The notes: generated by a model from the letters alone, not told the origin. A stretch of DNA of 64,000 nt from Cupriavidus laharis (GCF_914271435.1 NZ_CAJZAI010000004.1:62001-126000); one strand, 5' to 3'; shown: positions 30,114 through 39,498, numbered from the stretch's first letter. Made by a program: numbers and translations.

Positions 30114-31163
30114 ATGACCAAGAAGCTTTCCGGCAAACGGCCGGGACCGGTGGTGCTCGACGTCGTCGGCAAGCAGCTCGATACCGAAGACGCACGCCGC
30201 ATTGCGCATCCGCTGACTGGCGGCGTGATCCTGTTCGCGCGCAATTTCGAATCGCGTGCGCAGTTACTGGCGCTGACCCGCGCCATTCGCGCCATTCGCG
30301 AAGACGTGCTGATCTGCATCGACCATGAAGGCGGTCGCGTACAGCGATGCAAGACCGATGGCTTCACGCACCTGCCCGCCATGAGCAAGCTCGGCGAGCT
30401 GTGGGACCGCGACGTGCTGGCCGCTACCAAGGCCGCGGTGAGCTGCGGCTACGTACTGGCCGCTGAACTGCGCGCGTGCGATATCGACCTGAGCTTCACG
30501 CCAGTGCTGGACCTCGACTACGGTCGCAGCGCCGTGATCGGCGATCGCGCATTCCACGCCGATCCGCGCGTGGTCACCATGCTGGCGAGCCACCTGAACC
30601 ATGGCCTGCTGCTGGCAGGGATGAGCAACTGCGGCAAGCATTTCCCCGGCCACGGCTACGTCGAAGCGGATTCGCATGTCGCGATCCCGGTGGACGAGCG
30701 TCCGCTTGAGGAGATTCTCGGACAGGATGCGCGTCCATACGACTGGATGGGTTTGTCGCTGTCGTCGGTCATGCCGGCGCACGTGATCTACCCGAAGGTC
30801 GACCCCAATCCGGCGGGCTTCTCGCGTTTCTGGTTGCAGGACATCCTGCGCGCGCAACTGGGCTTCGAGGGTGTGATCTTCAGTGACGACCTGAGCATGG
30901 AAGGGGCCAGCGTGGCGGGCAATGTCACGCAGGCCGCGCGCGCCGCGCTCGCCGCGGGCTGCGACATGGTGCTGATCTGCAACCATCCCGAGCGTGCCGA
31001 CCAGTTGCTGGCCGAGCTCGATACCGGCATCGACAAGGCTTCGCAGCGCCGCATCCGCAAGCTGTTCGCGCGCCGCAAGCCGCTCGACTGGAACAAGCTG
31101 CAGCAGGAAGGTGAATACCGTGCCGCGCTGCGCCTGCTGAAGGACCACGGCCTGATCGCCTGA
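30114..31163 (+). CDS. nagZ: Beta-N-acetylhexosaminidase NagZ
   Basis: Cytoplasmic glycosidase that removes GlcNAc from anhydromuropeptides in cell-wall recycling. It is a 349-residue GH3 enzyme. The family motif KHFPGHGYVEADSH, with the catalytic His loop, and the nucleophile Asp in FSDDLSMEGA are present, as is ICIDHEGGRVQR. It is the last gene of the plus-strand run and ends before a terminator shared with the convergent efp. Confidence 0.97.
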   Translation: MTKKLSGKRPGPVVLDVVGKQLDTEDARRIAHPLTGGVILFARNFESRAQLLALTRAIRAIREDVLICIDHEGGRVQRCKTDGFTHLPAMSKLGELWDRDVLAATKAAVSCGYVLAAELRACDIDLSFTPVLDLDYGRSAVIGDRAFHADPRVVTMLASHLNHGLLLAGMSNCGKHFPGHGYVEADSHVAIPVDERPLEEILGQDARPYDWMGLSLSSVMPAHVIYPKVDPNPAGFSRFWLQDILRAQLGFEGVIFSDDLSMEGASVAGNVTQAARAALAAGCDMVLICNHPERADQLLAELDTGIDKASQRRIRKLFARRKPLDWNKLQQEGEYRAALRLLKDHGLIA

Positions 31164-31194
31164 GCGGGCGACCGCATTGGCGGCAGGCAGTAAA

Positions 31195-31216
31195 AAAGGC
31201 AGCCGGGGCTGCCTTT
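31195..31216. terminator. Bidirectional terminator between nagZ and efp
   Basis: AAAGGCAGCC and GGCTGCCTTT form a tight stem with A-rich and T-rich flanks, so it can work in both directions. It lies 31 bp past nagZ and 43 bp past the efp stop. Confidence 0.8.
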
Positions 31217-31259
31217 CTTCGTTACCGGCCCTGCCGTGCAGGCAGGGCGAGCCGTGCGC

Positions 31260-31820
31260 TTAGTTGGCGCGGCTGCGGTATTCGCCGGTACGGGTGTCGA
31301 TTTCGATCTTGTCGCCGATATTGCAGAACAGCGGCACTTGCAGTTCGAAGCCGGTGTTGATCTTGGCGCCCTTCAGCACCTTGCCCGACGAGGTGTCGCC
31401 CTTGACGGCCGGCTCGGTGTAGACGATCTCGCGCACCAGCGTGGTCGGCATTTCGACCGAGATGGCCTTGTCGTTGTAGAACACCACTTCCACGGCCATG
31501 CCGTCTTCGAGGTAGTTCAGCGAGTCACCCATGCTGTCCTGCTCGACTTCGTACTGGTTGTAGTCGGCGTCCATGAACACGTACATCGGGTCGGCGAAGT
31601 ACGAGTAGGTGCATTCGCGGCGCTCGAGCACCACGACTTCGAATTTGTCGTCAGCCTTGAACACCGACTCGCCCGGGGCTTCGGTGAGCAGGTTCTTGTA
31701 CTTCATCTTGACCACGGCGGCGTTGCGGCCCGACTTGTTGTATTCGGCCTTTTGCACAACCATCGGGTCGCCGTTCATCATGAACACGTTACCGACGCGG
31801 AGTTCCTGTGCGATTTTCAT
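31260..31820 (-). CDS. efp: Elongation factor P (Arg32 type)
   Basis: Relieves ribosome stalling at polyproline. It is 186 residues. The loop that is lysylated at Lys34 in E. coli reads [10 protein letters not shown] here, with Arg at position 32, the residue rhamnosylated by EarP in Pseudomonas and Neisseria. The C-terminal signature [12 protein letters not shown] is intact. earP lies immediately upstream on the same strand, 244 bp away, consistent with this modification route. No EpmA/EpmB genes are in view. Confidence 0.97.
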   Translation of the reverse strand: MKIAQELRVGNVFMMNGDPMVVQKAEYNKSGRNAAVVKMKYKNLLTEAPGESVFKADDKFEVVVLERRECTYSYFADPMYVFMDADYNQYEVEQDSMGDSLNYLEDGMAVEVVFYNDKAISVEMPTTLVREIVYTEPAVKGDTSSGKVLKGAKINTGFELQVPLFCNIGDKIEIDTRTGEYRSRAN

Positions 31821-32064
31821 CTGAACTGTTTTCCTGAAAAAGAAAGTCTCGGAAATTGGTATGGCGAGGTGTGGCGGAGGCGCAGCCAGCAGGGAAGCCC
31901 TGTCGCCTTGCTGCCATGGCGCCTGGTGGGCCCATGCCCACGCGCTCTTGACCCCGTGCTCAGCGTTCGCTCAGGTTCCCGCACCGCGGCGCGTGCATGG
32001 CATCGCTGCCGGCTGGTCGCGGGGAGCCTTGGTTACCCGGCCCGGTCGCCATCAAATCAACCCG

Positions 32065-33228
32065 TTATTTTACCCGATTTTCGCAAAACGCCACGAGATT
32101 TGCCGCCAGGTCGCCCAAACCGAGCAAACGCGCTTGCCATTGCCGGGCGGCCTGCGTCAGCACGGGCAGTTTGCTGCGCAAGGCGGCCCAGTCGGGTGCG
32201 TTGCCGTACGCATTCCAGGCATGCCAGAAATCTGTCAGGGCCTGAACCGCAGCGGCGTCCACGCCGCTGCGGCTGAACAGTGCGAGCCACGCGTCCAGCT
32301 TGTCGCGGTGTGCGTCCTCGTCCTGCGGGTAGATGTGCCACACGAGCGGCCGTGCTGCCCACTGCGCACGCACGAAGGAGTCCTCGCCGCGCACGAAATT
32401 GAGGTCGCAGGCCCATAGCATTTCGTCGTAGTGCTCCTGCCGCACGAATGGCACGATGTTGACCTGCAGGTTGCCCCGCGCCAGCACCTTGCCCGGCGCG
32501 GCGGCTTCGCCCGACCATGCGGCAAGCTGCTCGGCCGCCAGTCCTTGCGGAATCAGGCACTGGACCGGCTCGGGGCCATCGCGCCATTGCTCGAGCAGCG
32601 CGGGCAGCGCGGGATTCTGGTAGGAAAACAGGCTGACTTTGAGCGCGCTGGCGTCGGGCATCGCACGCAGCCGGTGCCACAAGGCGGCCTGCGCGGCCGG
32701 TCCGGCCAGGAAAGTATTGCGCTGTTCGCCCAGCATCGATTCGCGCAGCAGGCCGCCAGTTCCGCGTTCGAAACCCGGAAAGAAGAAGTGCTTGATCAAT
32801 GGCAGCCGCGGATGCGGTGAGGGCATGCCGTGGTGCTCGCGCACCCAGGGCTCGGCGCTCAGGTATTCGAGGTTGATCCATGCAGGGGCGCGCTCGCGCG
32901 CCACCATGCGCGCAAGGAACGCATCCGGAAGGTGGCAGGCAAAGGCCTCGATGACGGCGTCGTGCACGACAAGATCGGCGAAGCGGGCCCGGTCATCCGC
33001 GTCGCCACCGGGGCGCCAGGTGCGGATTTCCACGCCCGACAGGCGCTGCCGGTGGGCTGCCGTATCCAGCGACGGCGCAAGCCGAGAGAAGCTCTGCAGG
33101 TCATCTACCCACAGGCGCACGTCATGGCCGTGTTCCTGCGCAAGCTGGCGCGCCAGCCGCCAGCAGACGCCGATATCGCCGAAATTGTCGATGACGGTGC
33201 AGAAGATGTCCCAGGAACGGATTGGCAT
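32065..33228 (-). CDS. earP: EF-P arginine rhamnosyltransferase EarP
   Basis: Transfers L-rhamnose from dTDP-rhamnose to Arg32 of EF-P. From the ATG at 33228 it is 387 residues. The N-terminal catalytic loop DNFGDIGVCWRLARQL carries Asp14 and Asp18, equivalent to the conserved pair in characterised EarP. The C-terminal half contains LNFVRGEDSFVRAQWA and PLVWHIYPQDEDAH, typical of this GT-B family. The frame opens at 33264 with a TTG, but the ATG gives the family N-terminus MPIRSWDIFCTVIDN. Its target gene efp is directly downstream. Confidence 0.95.
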   Translation of the reverse strand: MPIRSWDIFCTVIDNFGDIGVCWRLARQLAQEHGHDVRLWVDDLQSFSRLAPSLDTAAHRQRLSGVEIRTWRPGGDADDRARFADLVVHDAVIEAFACHLPDAFLARMVARERAPAWINLEYLSAEPWVREHHGMPSPHPRLPLIKHFFFPGFERGTGGLLRESMLGEQRNTFLAGPAAQAALWHRLRAMPDASALKVSLFSYQNPALPALLEQWRDGPEPVQCLIPQGLAAEQLAAWSGEAAAPGKVLARGNLQVNIVPFVRQEHYDEMLWACDLNFVRGEDSFVRAQWAARPLVWHIYPQDEDAHRDKLDAWLALFSRSGVDAAAVQALTDFWHAWNAYGNAPDWAALRSKLPVLTQAARQWQARLLGLGDLAANLVAFCENRVK

Positions 33229-33358
33229 GGCGGAGGTGGCAGGCAAGGCAGCGAAGGCGGGCAAGGCAAGGTGGGGCGGTGAATTGCTCTAAACTTCGGA
33301 TTTTAGAGCCGTCGCCGCGAATCGCGAGCCGGCCGCATCGATTTGGTCATCGTCCCTC

Positions 33359-35341
33359 ATGTCCGACCAGCTTCCAGACGCTTCGGCCCAGCCGCCTGAA
33401 CCGGCGCAGGCAGAACCCTTCGACCCCAAGCCGGTCATCGCCCGCCTGCCGGGCCTGCCCGGCGTGTACCGCTATTTCGACAGTGCTGGCAATGTGCTGT
33501 ACGTTGGCAAGGCGCGCGACCTCAAGAAACGGGTATCGAGCTATTTCAACAAGACGCAGCTCTCGCCACGCATCGCCATGATGGTGGCCAGGATCGCGCG
33601 CATCGAAACCACCGTGGTGCGCACCGAGGCCGAGGCCTTGCTGCTCGAGAACAACCTGATCAAGGCGCTGGCGCCGCGGTTCAACATCCTGTTCCGCGAC
33701 GACAAGTCCTATCCCTTTCTCAAGCTGACCGGCCACCGCTTCCCGCGCATGGCCTACTACCGTGGCGCCACGGACCGCAAGCACCAGTATTTCGGCCCGT
33801 TCCCGAGCGCTTATGCGGTGCGCGAGAGCATGCAGATCCTGCAGAAGGTGTTCCAGCTGCGCACCTGCGAAGACACGGTCTTCAACAACCGGACGCGGCC
33901 TTGCCTGCTGCACCAGATCCACCGCTGCACAGGCCCTTGCGTGGGTGCGATCAGCGAAGCGGACTACACGCGCGACGTTGGCAACGCGGCGCGCTTCCTG
34001 CAGGGGCGCGAGACCGAGGTGCTGGAGGGCCTGCAGTCGAAGATGGAAGAGCATTCCATGCGGCTGGAGTTCGAGCAGGCGGCAGCGGTGCGCGATCAGA
34101 TCGCGGCGCTGTCGACCGTGCTCAAGCGGCAGGCGGTGGAGGAAGTCGGACAGGCGCGCGACATCGACGTGCTGGCGGTAGCCGTGGAAGGCGGGCGCGC
34201 CTGCGTCAACCTGGCCATGGTGCGCGGCGGCCGCCATCTTGGCGACAAGGCCTATTTCCCGGCGCATGCCGACGAGGCGGCGATGATCGTCGACGACGGC
34301 GAAGAGGGTGCAGGGAACGAGCCGGCGCTGGCCGGGCCGCCGGGCGTGGAGCGCATCGCGGCGCGCGTGCTGTCGGCCTTCATGGCGCAGCACTACCTGG
34401 ATCAGGCGCCGCCGCCCATCATCGTCGTCAGCCACGTTCCCGACGATGCGGCATTGCTGGATGCGCTCGCGCTTCACGCGGGCCGCAAGATCACACTCGT
34501 TCGGCAGCCGCAGGGCCAGCGCAAGGCCTGGCTGGAAATGGCGCAGCAGGGCGCGGCGCTGGCACTGGCGCGGCGGCTTGCGGAGCAGGGCAGCCAGGAG
34601 GCGCGCACGCGCGCGCTGGCCGAGACCATCGGCATCGACCTGGAAGACCTGGCGCTGCTGCGCGTGGAGTGCTTCGACATCAGCCATACCGCAGGCGAGG
34701 CGACGCAGGCGTCCTGCGTCGTGTTTCACCATCACGATATGCAGAACGGCGAGTACCGGCGCTACAACATCCAGGACATCACGCCGGGCGACGACTATGC
34801 GGCCATGCGCCAGGTGCTGACGCGCCGGTACCAGAAGCTGGTCGAGCAGATGCAGGAAGAGGGCGGGCTTGACGCGGGCGGCGAGGCATCGTCGCCGATG
34901 CCGCACGTGGTGCTGATCGACGGCGGCAAGGGGCAGGTCGAGGTGGCGCGCCAGGTGTTCGAGGAACTGGGACTCGATATCGGCCTGCTGGTGGGCGTGG
35001 CCAAGGGTGAGGGCCGCAAGGTCGGGCTCGAGACGCTGGTGTTCGCCGATGGCCGTCCGTCGCTGGAGCTGGGGCAGGGCAGTGCGGCGCTGATGCTTGT
35101 CGCGCAGATCCGCGACGAGGCACACCGTTTTGCCATCACCGGCATGCGTGCGCGCCGGGCCAAGGCGCGCACGACGTCGCGCCTGGAGGAAATCGAGGGC
35201 GTGGGGGCGCGCCGGCGGCAGAAGCTGCTGACCCGCTTTGGTGGTCTGCGTGGCGTACTGGCGGCCAGTATCGACGAGTTGGCTAGCGTCGATGGTATTT
35301 CCCGAGGCCTCGCTGAAGAGATCTACCGTCAGCTTCATTAA
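33359..35341 (+). CDS. uvrC: Excinuclease ABC subunit C
   Basis: Makes both incisions in nucleotide excision repair. It is 660 residues. The GIY-YIG domain starts at [18 protein letters not shown] (about residue 37), a UVR motif follows near residue 230, the RNase H-like domain includes [12 protein letters not shown] and VLIDGGKGQ, and the HhH pair is at the C-terminus ([20 protein letters not shown]). A proline-rich N-terminal extension of about 25 residues precedes the GIY-YIG domain. pgsA follows, the usual order. Confidence 0.97.
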   Translation: MSDQLPDASAQPPEPAQAEPFDPKPVIARLPGLPGVYRYFDSAGNVLYVGKARDLKKRVSSYFNKTQLSPRIAMMVARIARIETTVVRTEAEALLLENNLIKALAPRFNILFRDDKSYPFLKLTGHRFPRMAYYRGATDRKHQYFGPFPSAYAVRESMQILQKVFQLRTCEDTVFNNRTRPCLLHQIHRCTGPCVGAISEADYTRDVGNAARFLQGRETEVLEGLQSKMEEHSMRLEFEQAAAVRDQIAALSTVLKRQAVEEVGQARDIDVLAVAVEGGRACVNLAMVRGGRHLGDKAYFPAHADEAAMIVDDGEEGAGNEPALAGPPGVERIAARVLSAFMAQHYLDQAPPPIIVVSHVPDDAALLDALALHAGRKITLVRQPQGQRKAWLEMAQQGAALALARRLAEQGSQEARTRALAETIGIDLEDLALLRVECFDISHTAGEATQASCVVFHHHDMQNGEYRRYNIQDITPGDDYAAMRQVLTRRYQKLVEQMQEEGGLDAGGEASSPMPHVVLIDGGKGQVEVARQVFEELGLDIGLLVGVAKGEGRKVGLETLVFADGRPSLELGQGSAALMLVAQIRDEAHRFAITGMRARRAKARTTSRLEEIEGVGARRRQKLLTRFGGLRGVLAASIDELASVDGISRGLAEEIYRQLH

Positions 35342-35439
35342 TGCTTCATGCCCGGCGATTTGCCTCTCCGGGCGCGCATTGACGCCGAAATCGGCGACAA
35401 TCGCGGAATTCGTCATTGCCCCGTCGGTGTCCAAGCCCC

Positions 35440-36039
35440 ATGCCCCTCAACATCCCGATCCTGCTGACCTGGTTGCGCGTTGCCATGATCCCCCTCGTGG
35501 TGGGCGTGTACTACCTGCCGGAAGCATGGCTGCCGATGCACACGAAGAACATCACCGCGGCGTCCTTCTTCATCATCGCCGCAGTCACGGACTGGCTGGA
35601 CGGCTTCCTGGCGCGGCGCTGGAACCAGACCTCGGCGTTCGGCGCCTTCCTGGATCCGGTGGCGGACAAGCTGATGGTCACGGCTGCGCTGCTGTCGCTG
35701 CTGGCGCTGGGCCGCGTGGCGGACCTGGTGGCGCTGGTCATCATCGGGCGCGAGATCACGATCTCGGCCTTGCGGGAGTGGATGGCGCAGATCGGCGCTT
35801 CCAAGAGCGTGGCGGTCAATTTCCTTGGCAAGCTGAAGACCACTGTGCAGATGATCGCGATTCCCATGCTGCTCTACAGCGATCGCCTGTTCGGCATCGA
35901 CGCGCAGGTGCTGGGTACGTGGATGATCTACGTGGCTGCAGTGCTGACGCTGTGGTCGATGTTCTACTACATGAAGCTCGCATGGCCCCAGATTCGCGAG
36001 CGCAGCGACGTCCTTGGCGGGGCCCGCGCGCAAAAATGA
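35440..36039 (+). CDS. pgsA: CDP-diacylglycerol-glycerol-3-phosphate 3-phosphatidyltransferase
   Basis: Makes phosphatidylglycerol phosphate in the inner membrane. It is 199 residues with four or more membrane segments. The CDP-alcohol phosphotransferase motif is complete: DWLDGFLARR, then GAFLDPVADK with the conserved aspartates. The ATG at 35440 gives the standard start MPLNIPILLTWLRV. It lies between uvrC and the tRNA cluster. Confidence 0.97.
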   Translation: MPLNIPILLTWLRVAMIPLVVGVYYLPEAWLPMHTKNITAASFFIIAAVTDWLDGFLARRWNQTSAFGAFLDPVADKLMVTAALLSLLALGRVADLVALVIIGREITISALREWMAQIGASKSVAVNFLGKLKTTVQMIAIPMLLYSDRLFGIDAQVLGTWMIYVAAVLTLWSMFYYMKLAWPQIRERSDVLGGARAQK

Positions 36040-36059
36040 TGCCGCGCGCAAAAAAGGTG

Positions 36060-36089
36060 TTGACGAACGGATTCGTTCTTTGCAATAAT
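36060..36089 (+). promoter_or_regulatory. Sigma-70-type promoter for the tRNA-Gly/Gly/Cys cluster
   Basis: A -35 box TTGACG (36060-36065) and a -10 box AATAAT (36084-36089) with an 18-bp spacer precede the first tRNA-Gly by about 120 bp. No coding sequence lies between. Confidence 0.6.
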
Positions 36090-36209
36090 CTCGTTCTCGC
36101 TGCTGACGACGCAAACGAAAGCAGCAAGATAAGCTGGTTTAGCGCAAGAAGCTGTTATTTGCAGTCAAATGCGTAGTCCGCCGAAGCGGCGGGCATGAAA
36201 CAGCGCCAT

Positions 36210-36285
36210 GCGGGAGTAGCTCAGTTGGTAGAGCGCAACCTTGCCAAGGTTGAGGTCGCGAGTTCGAGACTCGTCTCCCGCTCCA
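36210..36285 (+). tRNA. tRNA-Gly (GCC), copy 1
   Basis: 76 nt including an encoded CCA. Acceptor arms GCGGGAG/CTCCCGC, anticodon stem CAACC/GGTTG and loop TTGCCAA with anticodon GCC are all paired. It is the first of two identical copies. Confidence 0.97.
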
Positions 36286-36350
36286 GGTTGATTCCGGGTT
36301 CGATGGCACGCGGTTGGCTGCGGTCGGACTCGTAGTAGTGAAAGTTGTAT

Positions 36351-36426
36351 GCGGGAGTAGCTCAGTTGGTAGAGCGCAACCTTGCCAAGGTTGAGGTCGC
36401 GAGTTCGAGACTCGTCTCCCGCTCCA
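36351..36426 (+). tRNA. tRNA-Gly (GCC), copy 2
   Basis: Identical over all 76 nt, including CCA, to the copy at 36210; the copies are separated by 65 bp of unrelated spacer. Tandem duplication is a common way to raise tRNA-Gly supply. Confidence 0.97.
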
Positions 36427-36530
36427 TCCCCAAAGGGAAGCAGCGCTTCCCTTTTTGTTTGGGTTGGTAGCCGCGGGCGCTGTCAGGCAGCGTTCGGTGA
36501 ATGCGGATACAATCCAGCAGCACGTCACCT

Positions 36531-36604
36531 GGCGGGGTGGCAGAGTGGTTATGCAGCGGCCTGCAAAGCCGTGTACGCCGGTTCGATTCCGACCTCCGCC
36601 TCCA
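36531..36604 (+). tRNA. tRNA-Cys (GCA)
   Basis: 74 nt with encoded CCA. Acceptor GGCGGGG/CCTCCGCC-type pairing, the GCAGCGG D-arm region and the loop CTGCAAA with anticodon GCA are visible. It ends the Gly-Gly-Cys cluster. Confidence 0.95.
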
Positions 36605-36610
36605 GTTGAA

Positions 36611-36640
36611 GAAAACAGCGCCCAGATGGGCGCTGTTTTC
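36611..36640. terminator. Bidirectional terminator between tRNA cluster and LysR gene
   Basis: Perfect 13-bp stem GAAAACAGCGCCC / GGGCGCTGTTTTC with a 4-nt loop; T-rich on both strands. It lies 6 bp after tRNA-Cys and 20 bp beyond the stop of the converging LysR gene. Confidence 0.9.
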
Positions 36641-36660
36641 ATTTGTGCCTCGTTCGAAGC

Positions 36661-37572
36661 CTAAGACCGGGCACCAACCTGCGCGGCCATCACACGCAGG
36701 TACTCGGTAAAGGCCAGCAGTCCCCGTGTCGGAAACTTGTCCTGGTGCACCACCAGCTGGAGCGGGCGCACGATGCGGGGCAGGCCCTGCCGCACCGCTA
36801 CCAGGGAGCCGCGTTCCAGTTCGTCGCGGACCACATGCAATGACAGGCAGCTCACGCCGAAGCCACTCATCACGGCGCGCTTGATGGCCTCGGCGTTGCC
36901 AAGTTCCAGCGCGAAGCGCAGTTCGCCGAGCAGCGGCACCAGTCTTTCCTCGATGATCTCGCGTGTACCCGAGCCGGGTTCGCGCACGATCCATTCGGCA
37001 TCGCGCAGGCCGTCGAGTGGCGCCTGCGGATCGGCGAGCGCGTGCGACGGGCCGACCACTACGACCATCTCGTCATCGCACCAGGGCACGCTGCGCAACT
37101 CCCGCTCATGGCTGGCGCCTTCCACCAGGCCGATATCGGCGTCGAATTGCATCAGCGAGCGCAATACGTCGCGCGTGTTGCCGATACGCAGGTCCAACTG
37201 GCATGGGCCGCTCTCCGAAGCACGGAAGCCTGCCATCAACGCCGGCAGGATATAGCTGCCGATGGTATTGCTGGCCGCGATGCGCAGTTGCACGCCGGTC
37301 TGTGTGGCAAAGCGCTCGAGTTCCTGGGCCTGGTCGAGCAGCGACAAGGCGCGCGGAAAAAACTGCCGTCCGGTCTCATTGATGCTCAGGCGCCGGGCCA
37401 CGCGGTCGAACAGGGGGCCGTCGAGTGCGCGCTCCAGTTCTGTCAGCGAGGCGCTGACGGCCGACTGGGACATGGCCAGGGCGTCAGCCGCGGCTACTGT
37501 GCTGCCGTGCTGCGCAACGGAGACGAAGACCTGGAGCTGGCGCAACGTCAGGCGAAGTGGTCGCTGATCCAT
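36661..37572 (-). CDS. LysR-type transcriptional regulator (YeiE-like)
   Basis: 303-residue LysR regulator. The N-terminal winged helix-turn-helix is clear (LRQLQVFVSVAQHGSTVAAA, then MSQSAVSASLTELE), followed by the periplasmic-binding-protein-like effector domain with NTIGSYILPALM and PGSGTREIIEE. It is divergent from a yeiH-type transporter gene across 97 bp. The same arrangement, yeiE-yeiH, occurs in enterobacteria, so control of that gene is likely. A dyad at 37585-37606, 13 bp upstream of its start, is a candidate binding site. Confidence 0.9.
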   Translation of the reverse strand: MDQRPLRLTLRQLQVFVSVAQHGSTVAAADALAMSQSAVSASLTELERALDGPLFDRVARRLSINETGRQFFPRALSLLDQAQELERFATQTGVQLRIAASNTIGSYILPALMAGFRASESGPCQLDLRIGNTRDVLRSLMQFDADIGLVEGASHERELRSVPWCDDEMVVVVGPSHALADPQAPLDGLRDAEWIVREPGSGTREIIEERLVPLLGELRFALELGNAEAIKRAVMSGFGVSCLSLHVVRDELERGSLVAVRQGLPRIVRPLQLVVHQDKFPTRGLLAFTEYLRVMAAQVGARS

Positions 37573-37584
37573 ATCGGGATTTTA

Positions 37585-37606
37585 GGTAATTCATAACGAT
37601 ATTACC
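37585..37606. promoter_or_regulatory. Candidate LysR operator between the regulator and yeiH
   Basis: Perfect inverted repeat GGTAAT-N10-ATTACC in the 97-bp divergent gap. It contains a T-N11-A core typical of LysR sites and is AT-rich within GC-rich surroundings. Confidence 0.6.
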
Positions 37607-37669
37607 CGTTTTGCAGATTGAGAGGGCGAGGGTACGCTCCATACACCTAATCAAAAAACCCATGTCGCC

Positions 37670-38755
37670 ATGTCATCCATGTCCGCCTCCAACTCTGCCC
37701 AGGCTGTTTCGCCAGCCGCCGTGCCGCCGTGGCGCCAGCGCCTGCTGCCTTTGCTGCCTCTGGGCGGCGTCGCCTGGCTGGCCATGGTCCTGGCCGACCA
37801 TCCGGCCATTTCGCGCTATGGCCTGAGTGCGCTGACGCTGGCGATGTGTGCGGGCATGGTCGCCGCCAACACGCTACCCAAGCACTGGCTGCAACCGCTG
37901 GCACCCGGCATGCAGGTTGCACGCCACCACTTGCTTCGGCTTGGTGTTGCGCTGTATGGCCTGCGGCTGACCTTTGCCTCGATTGCGGCGCTCGGCCTGC
38001 CCGGCATCGTAGTGCCGCTCGCCATGCTGCTCGGCACGCTGCTGTTCGGCACGTGGGTCGGCACGACCTTTTTTGGCCTGAGCCGGCGCGAGGCCATCCT
38101 TGTCAGTTCAGGCAGCGCCATTTGCGGCGCGGCAGCGGCGATCGCGGTGTCGTCCGTCGTGCGTACCGATGACAAGCAGACGGCGGTGGCCGTGGCCACG
38201 GTGGTGCTGTTCGGTACCGTGGGCATGCTGCTCTATCCGTACCTGTTCGAACTGGTAACGGGATCGTGGCACTGGAACGTCAGCGAGCGCATGTTCGGCA
38301 TCTTCGCTGGCGCGACGCTGCACGAGGTGGCACAGGTGATCGCCGCCGGCAAGATGATCGGCGATACCACCGCGGACGCCGCCGTGGTGGCCAAGATGGT
38401 GCGCGTGCTGGCACTCGGGCCGGTGCTGCTGGTGATGGCCTTGTGGCCCAACAAGGATGCCAAGGCCCAGGCCGGTGCCCCGCGCCTGCGTGGCCTGCTG
38501 AAGTCGGTGCCCTGGTTTGCGGTGGGTTTCGTGGCGGTGATGGCGGTGAATTCCGCCGGTGCGGTGCCGCAGGAATGGAAGGGCGGCCTGATTGCCCTCG
38601 ATAATTGGCTGCTGGCCTGCGCCATGCTGGCCATTGGACTGCACACACGGATCGGCGACCTGCTGCGCGCCGGCCGCAAGCCGCTTGCGCTGGCTGGGGT
38701 GCTGTTCGTCTTCCTGATGGCTGGCGGCGCTTCGCTCTGCTACGTAATGGCCTGA
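37670..38755 (+). CDS. yeiH: YeiH/UPF0324 family membrane transporter
   Basis: 361-residue integral membrane protein with about ten hydrophobic segments. UPF0324 hallmarks include VSSGSAICGAAAAIAVSSVV and GIFAGATLHEVAQVIAAG. Members have been proposed to export sulfate or related anions, but function is not firmly shown for this protein. The ATG at 37670 was chosen; an ATG at 37679 (MSASNSAQ) is also possible. It is controlled probably by the divergent LysR regulator. A 12-bp direct repeat covers its stop codon. Confidence 0.9.
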   Translation: MSSMSASNSAQAVSPAAVPPWRQRLLPLLPLGGVAWLAMVLADHPAISRYGLSALTLAMCAGMVAANTLPKHWLQPLAPGMQVARHHLLRLGVALYGLRLTFASIAALGLPGIVVPLAMLLGTLLFGTWVGTTFFGLSRREAILVSSGSAICGAAAAIAVSSVVRTDDKQTAVAVATVVLFGTVGMLLYPYLFELVTGSWHWNVSERMFGIFAGATLHEVAQVIAAGKMIGDTTADAAVVAKMVRVLALGPVLLVMALWPNKDAKAQAGAPRLRGLLKSVPWFAVGFVAVMAVNSAGAVPQEWKGGLIALDNWLLACAMLAIGLHTRIGDLLRAGRKPLALAGVLFVFLMAGGASLCYVMA

Positions 38756-38771
38756 GACATAATGGCCTGAG
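38745..38771 (+). repeat. 12-bp direct repeat at the yeiH stop codon
   Basis: TAATGGCCTGAG occurs at 38745-38756 and again at 38760-38771, a 15-bp period. The first copy contains the yeiH stop. It looks like a small slippage duplication. Confidence 0.8.
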
Positions 38772-38832
38772 CAGGACAGGGCGGGTGAGTCCGGCGGAAT
38801 GCGACCGCCCGCGGCCGCAGCCAGCATTGTGT

Positions 38833-38919
38833 TGGTGCGGCCGACGGGACTCGAACCCGTAAGCCCGTAAGGGCGGCAGATTTTAAGTCTGCTGAGTCTA
38901 CCAATTTCTCCACGGCCGC
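38833..38919 (-). tRNA. tRNA-Leu (TAA)
   Basis: 87 nt including encoded CCA, read on the minus strand. Acceptor GCGGCCG/CGGCCGC, anticodon stem GCAGA/TCTGC and loop CTTAAAA give anticodon TAA; a long variable arm is present, as expected for leucine. Confidence 0.96.
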
Positions 38920-39117
38920 GCGGAAAGCCCGATATTGTGGTGGTTGCGCATCTGGGATGCAAGTACAGGTTGCCCTCGCAGGCGCTGAATGTCTCATCAC
39001 CATGCAAATGTGATCTCTCTGTTACGGCTCGTAACAATGTCGTTGCCGCCGTTGCACCCGGAAATTTCCGAACCACTAAAATAGAGGCATGAGAGATCTC
39101 GGACTGAGAGGCAGGAT

Positions 39118-39441
39118 ATGAAACATTGGTGGCTCGCGGCATCCGGTATCGTGGCCGGACTTGCGTCGGGTGCGGCAATGGCCCATGTGAGTGTTGGCGT
39201 CGCGATCGGTGTGCCTGGCGTGGTAATTGGTGCGCCTGCCTACTATCCTCCGGCCCCGGTCTACTATCCGCCCGCACCGCCGGTCGTGGTGGCGCCGGCC
39301 CCGGTCTACTATGGTCCGGCTCCCGTGTACTACGGTCCACGTTACTATGGCCCAGGCCCGCGTTACTACGGGCCGCGCTACTACGGTCCGCGTCCGTACC
39401 ACGGTCCCCGTGGTTATCACGGCCATGGTCATTGGCGCTGA
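39118..39441 (+). CDS. Secreted Tyr/Pro/Gly-rich low-complexity protein
   Basis: 107-residue protein of unknown function. A signal peptide (MKHWWLAASGIVAGLASGAA, cleavage near MAH) is followed by VSVGVAIGVPGVVIGAP and then repeated YYPPAP and YYGP units ending in a His/Gly-rich tail. No enzymatic motif is seen. A GAGGCAGG site precedes the ATG. Its composition suggests a surface-exposed or periplasmic structural protein. A second secreted protein at 59740 shares the VSV-x-x-AIGVP segment after its signal peptide. A clear terminator follows. Confidence 0.75.
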   Translation: MKHWWLAASGIVAGLASGAAMAHVSVGVAIGVPGVVIGAPAYYPPAPVYYPPAPPVVVAPAPVYYGPAPVYYGPRYYGPGPRYYGPRYYGPRPYHGPRGYHGHGHWR

Positions 39442-39464
39442 TAATCCGCGCTGCAAGGTTTTTG

Positions 39465-39498
39465 AAAGAAAGAGCCCCGGAATCGGGGCTCTTTCTTT
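39465..39498 (+). terminator. Rho-independent terminator after the Tyr/Pro/Gly-rich gene
   Basis: AAAGAGCCCCG / CGGGGCTCTTT core stem with a 4-nt loop, extended by AAAG/CTTT pairs and followed by T residues. It lies 24 bp past the stop. Confidence 0.9.

Noticed and set aside
33347..35434. 695-codon open frame antisense to uvrC
   Set aside because: Covers the uvrC frame with no domain or start signal; a high-GC artefact.
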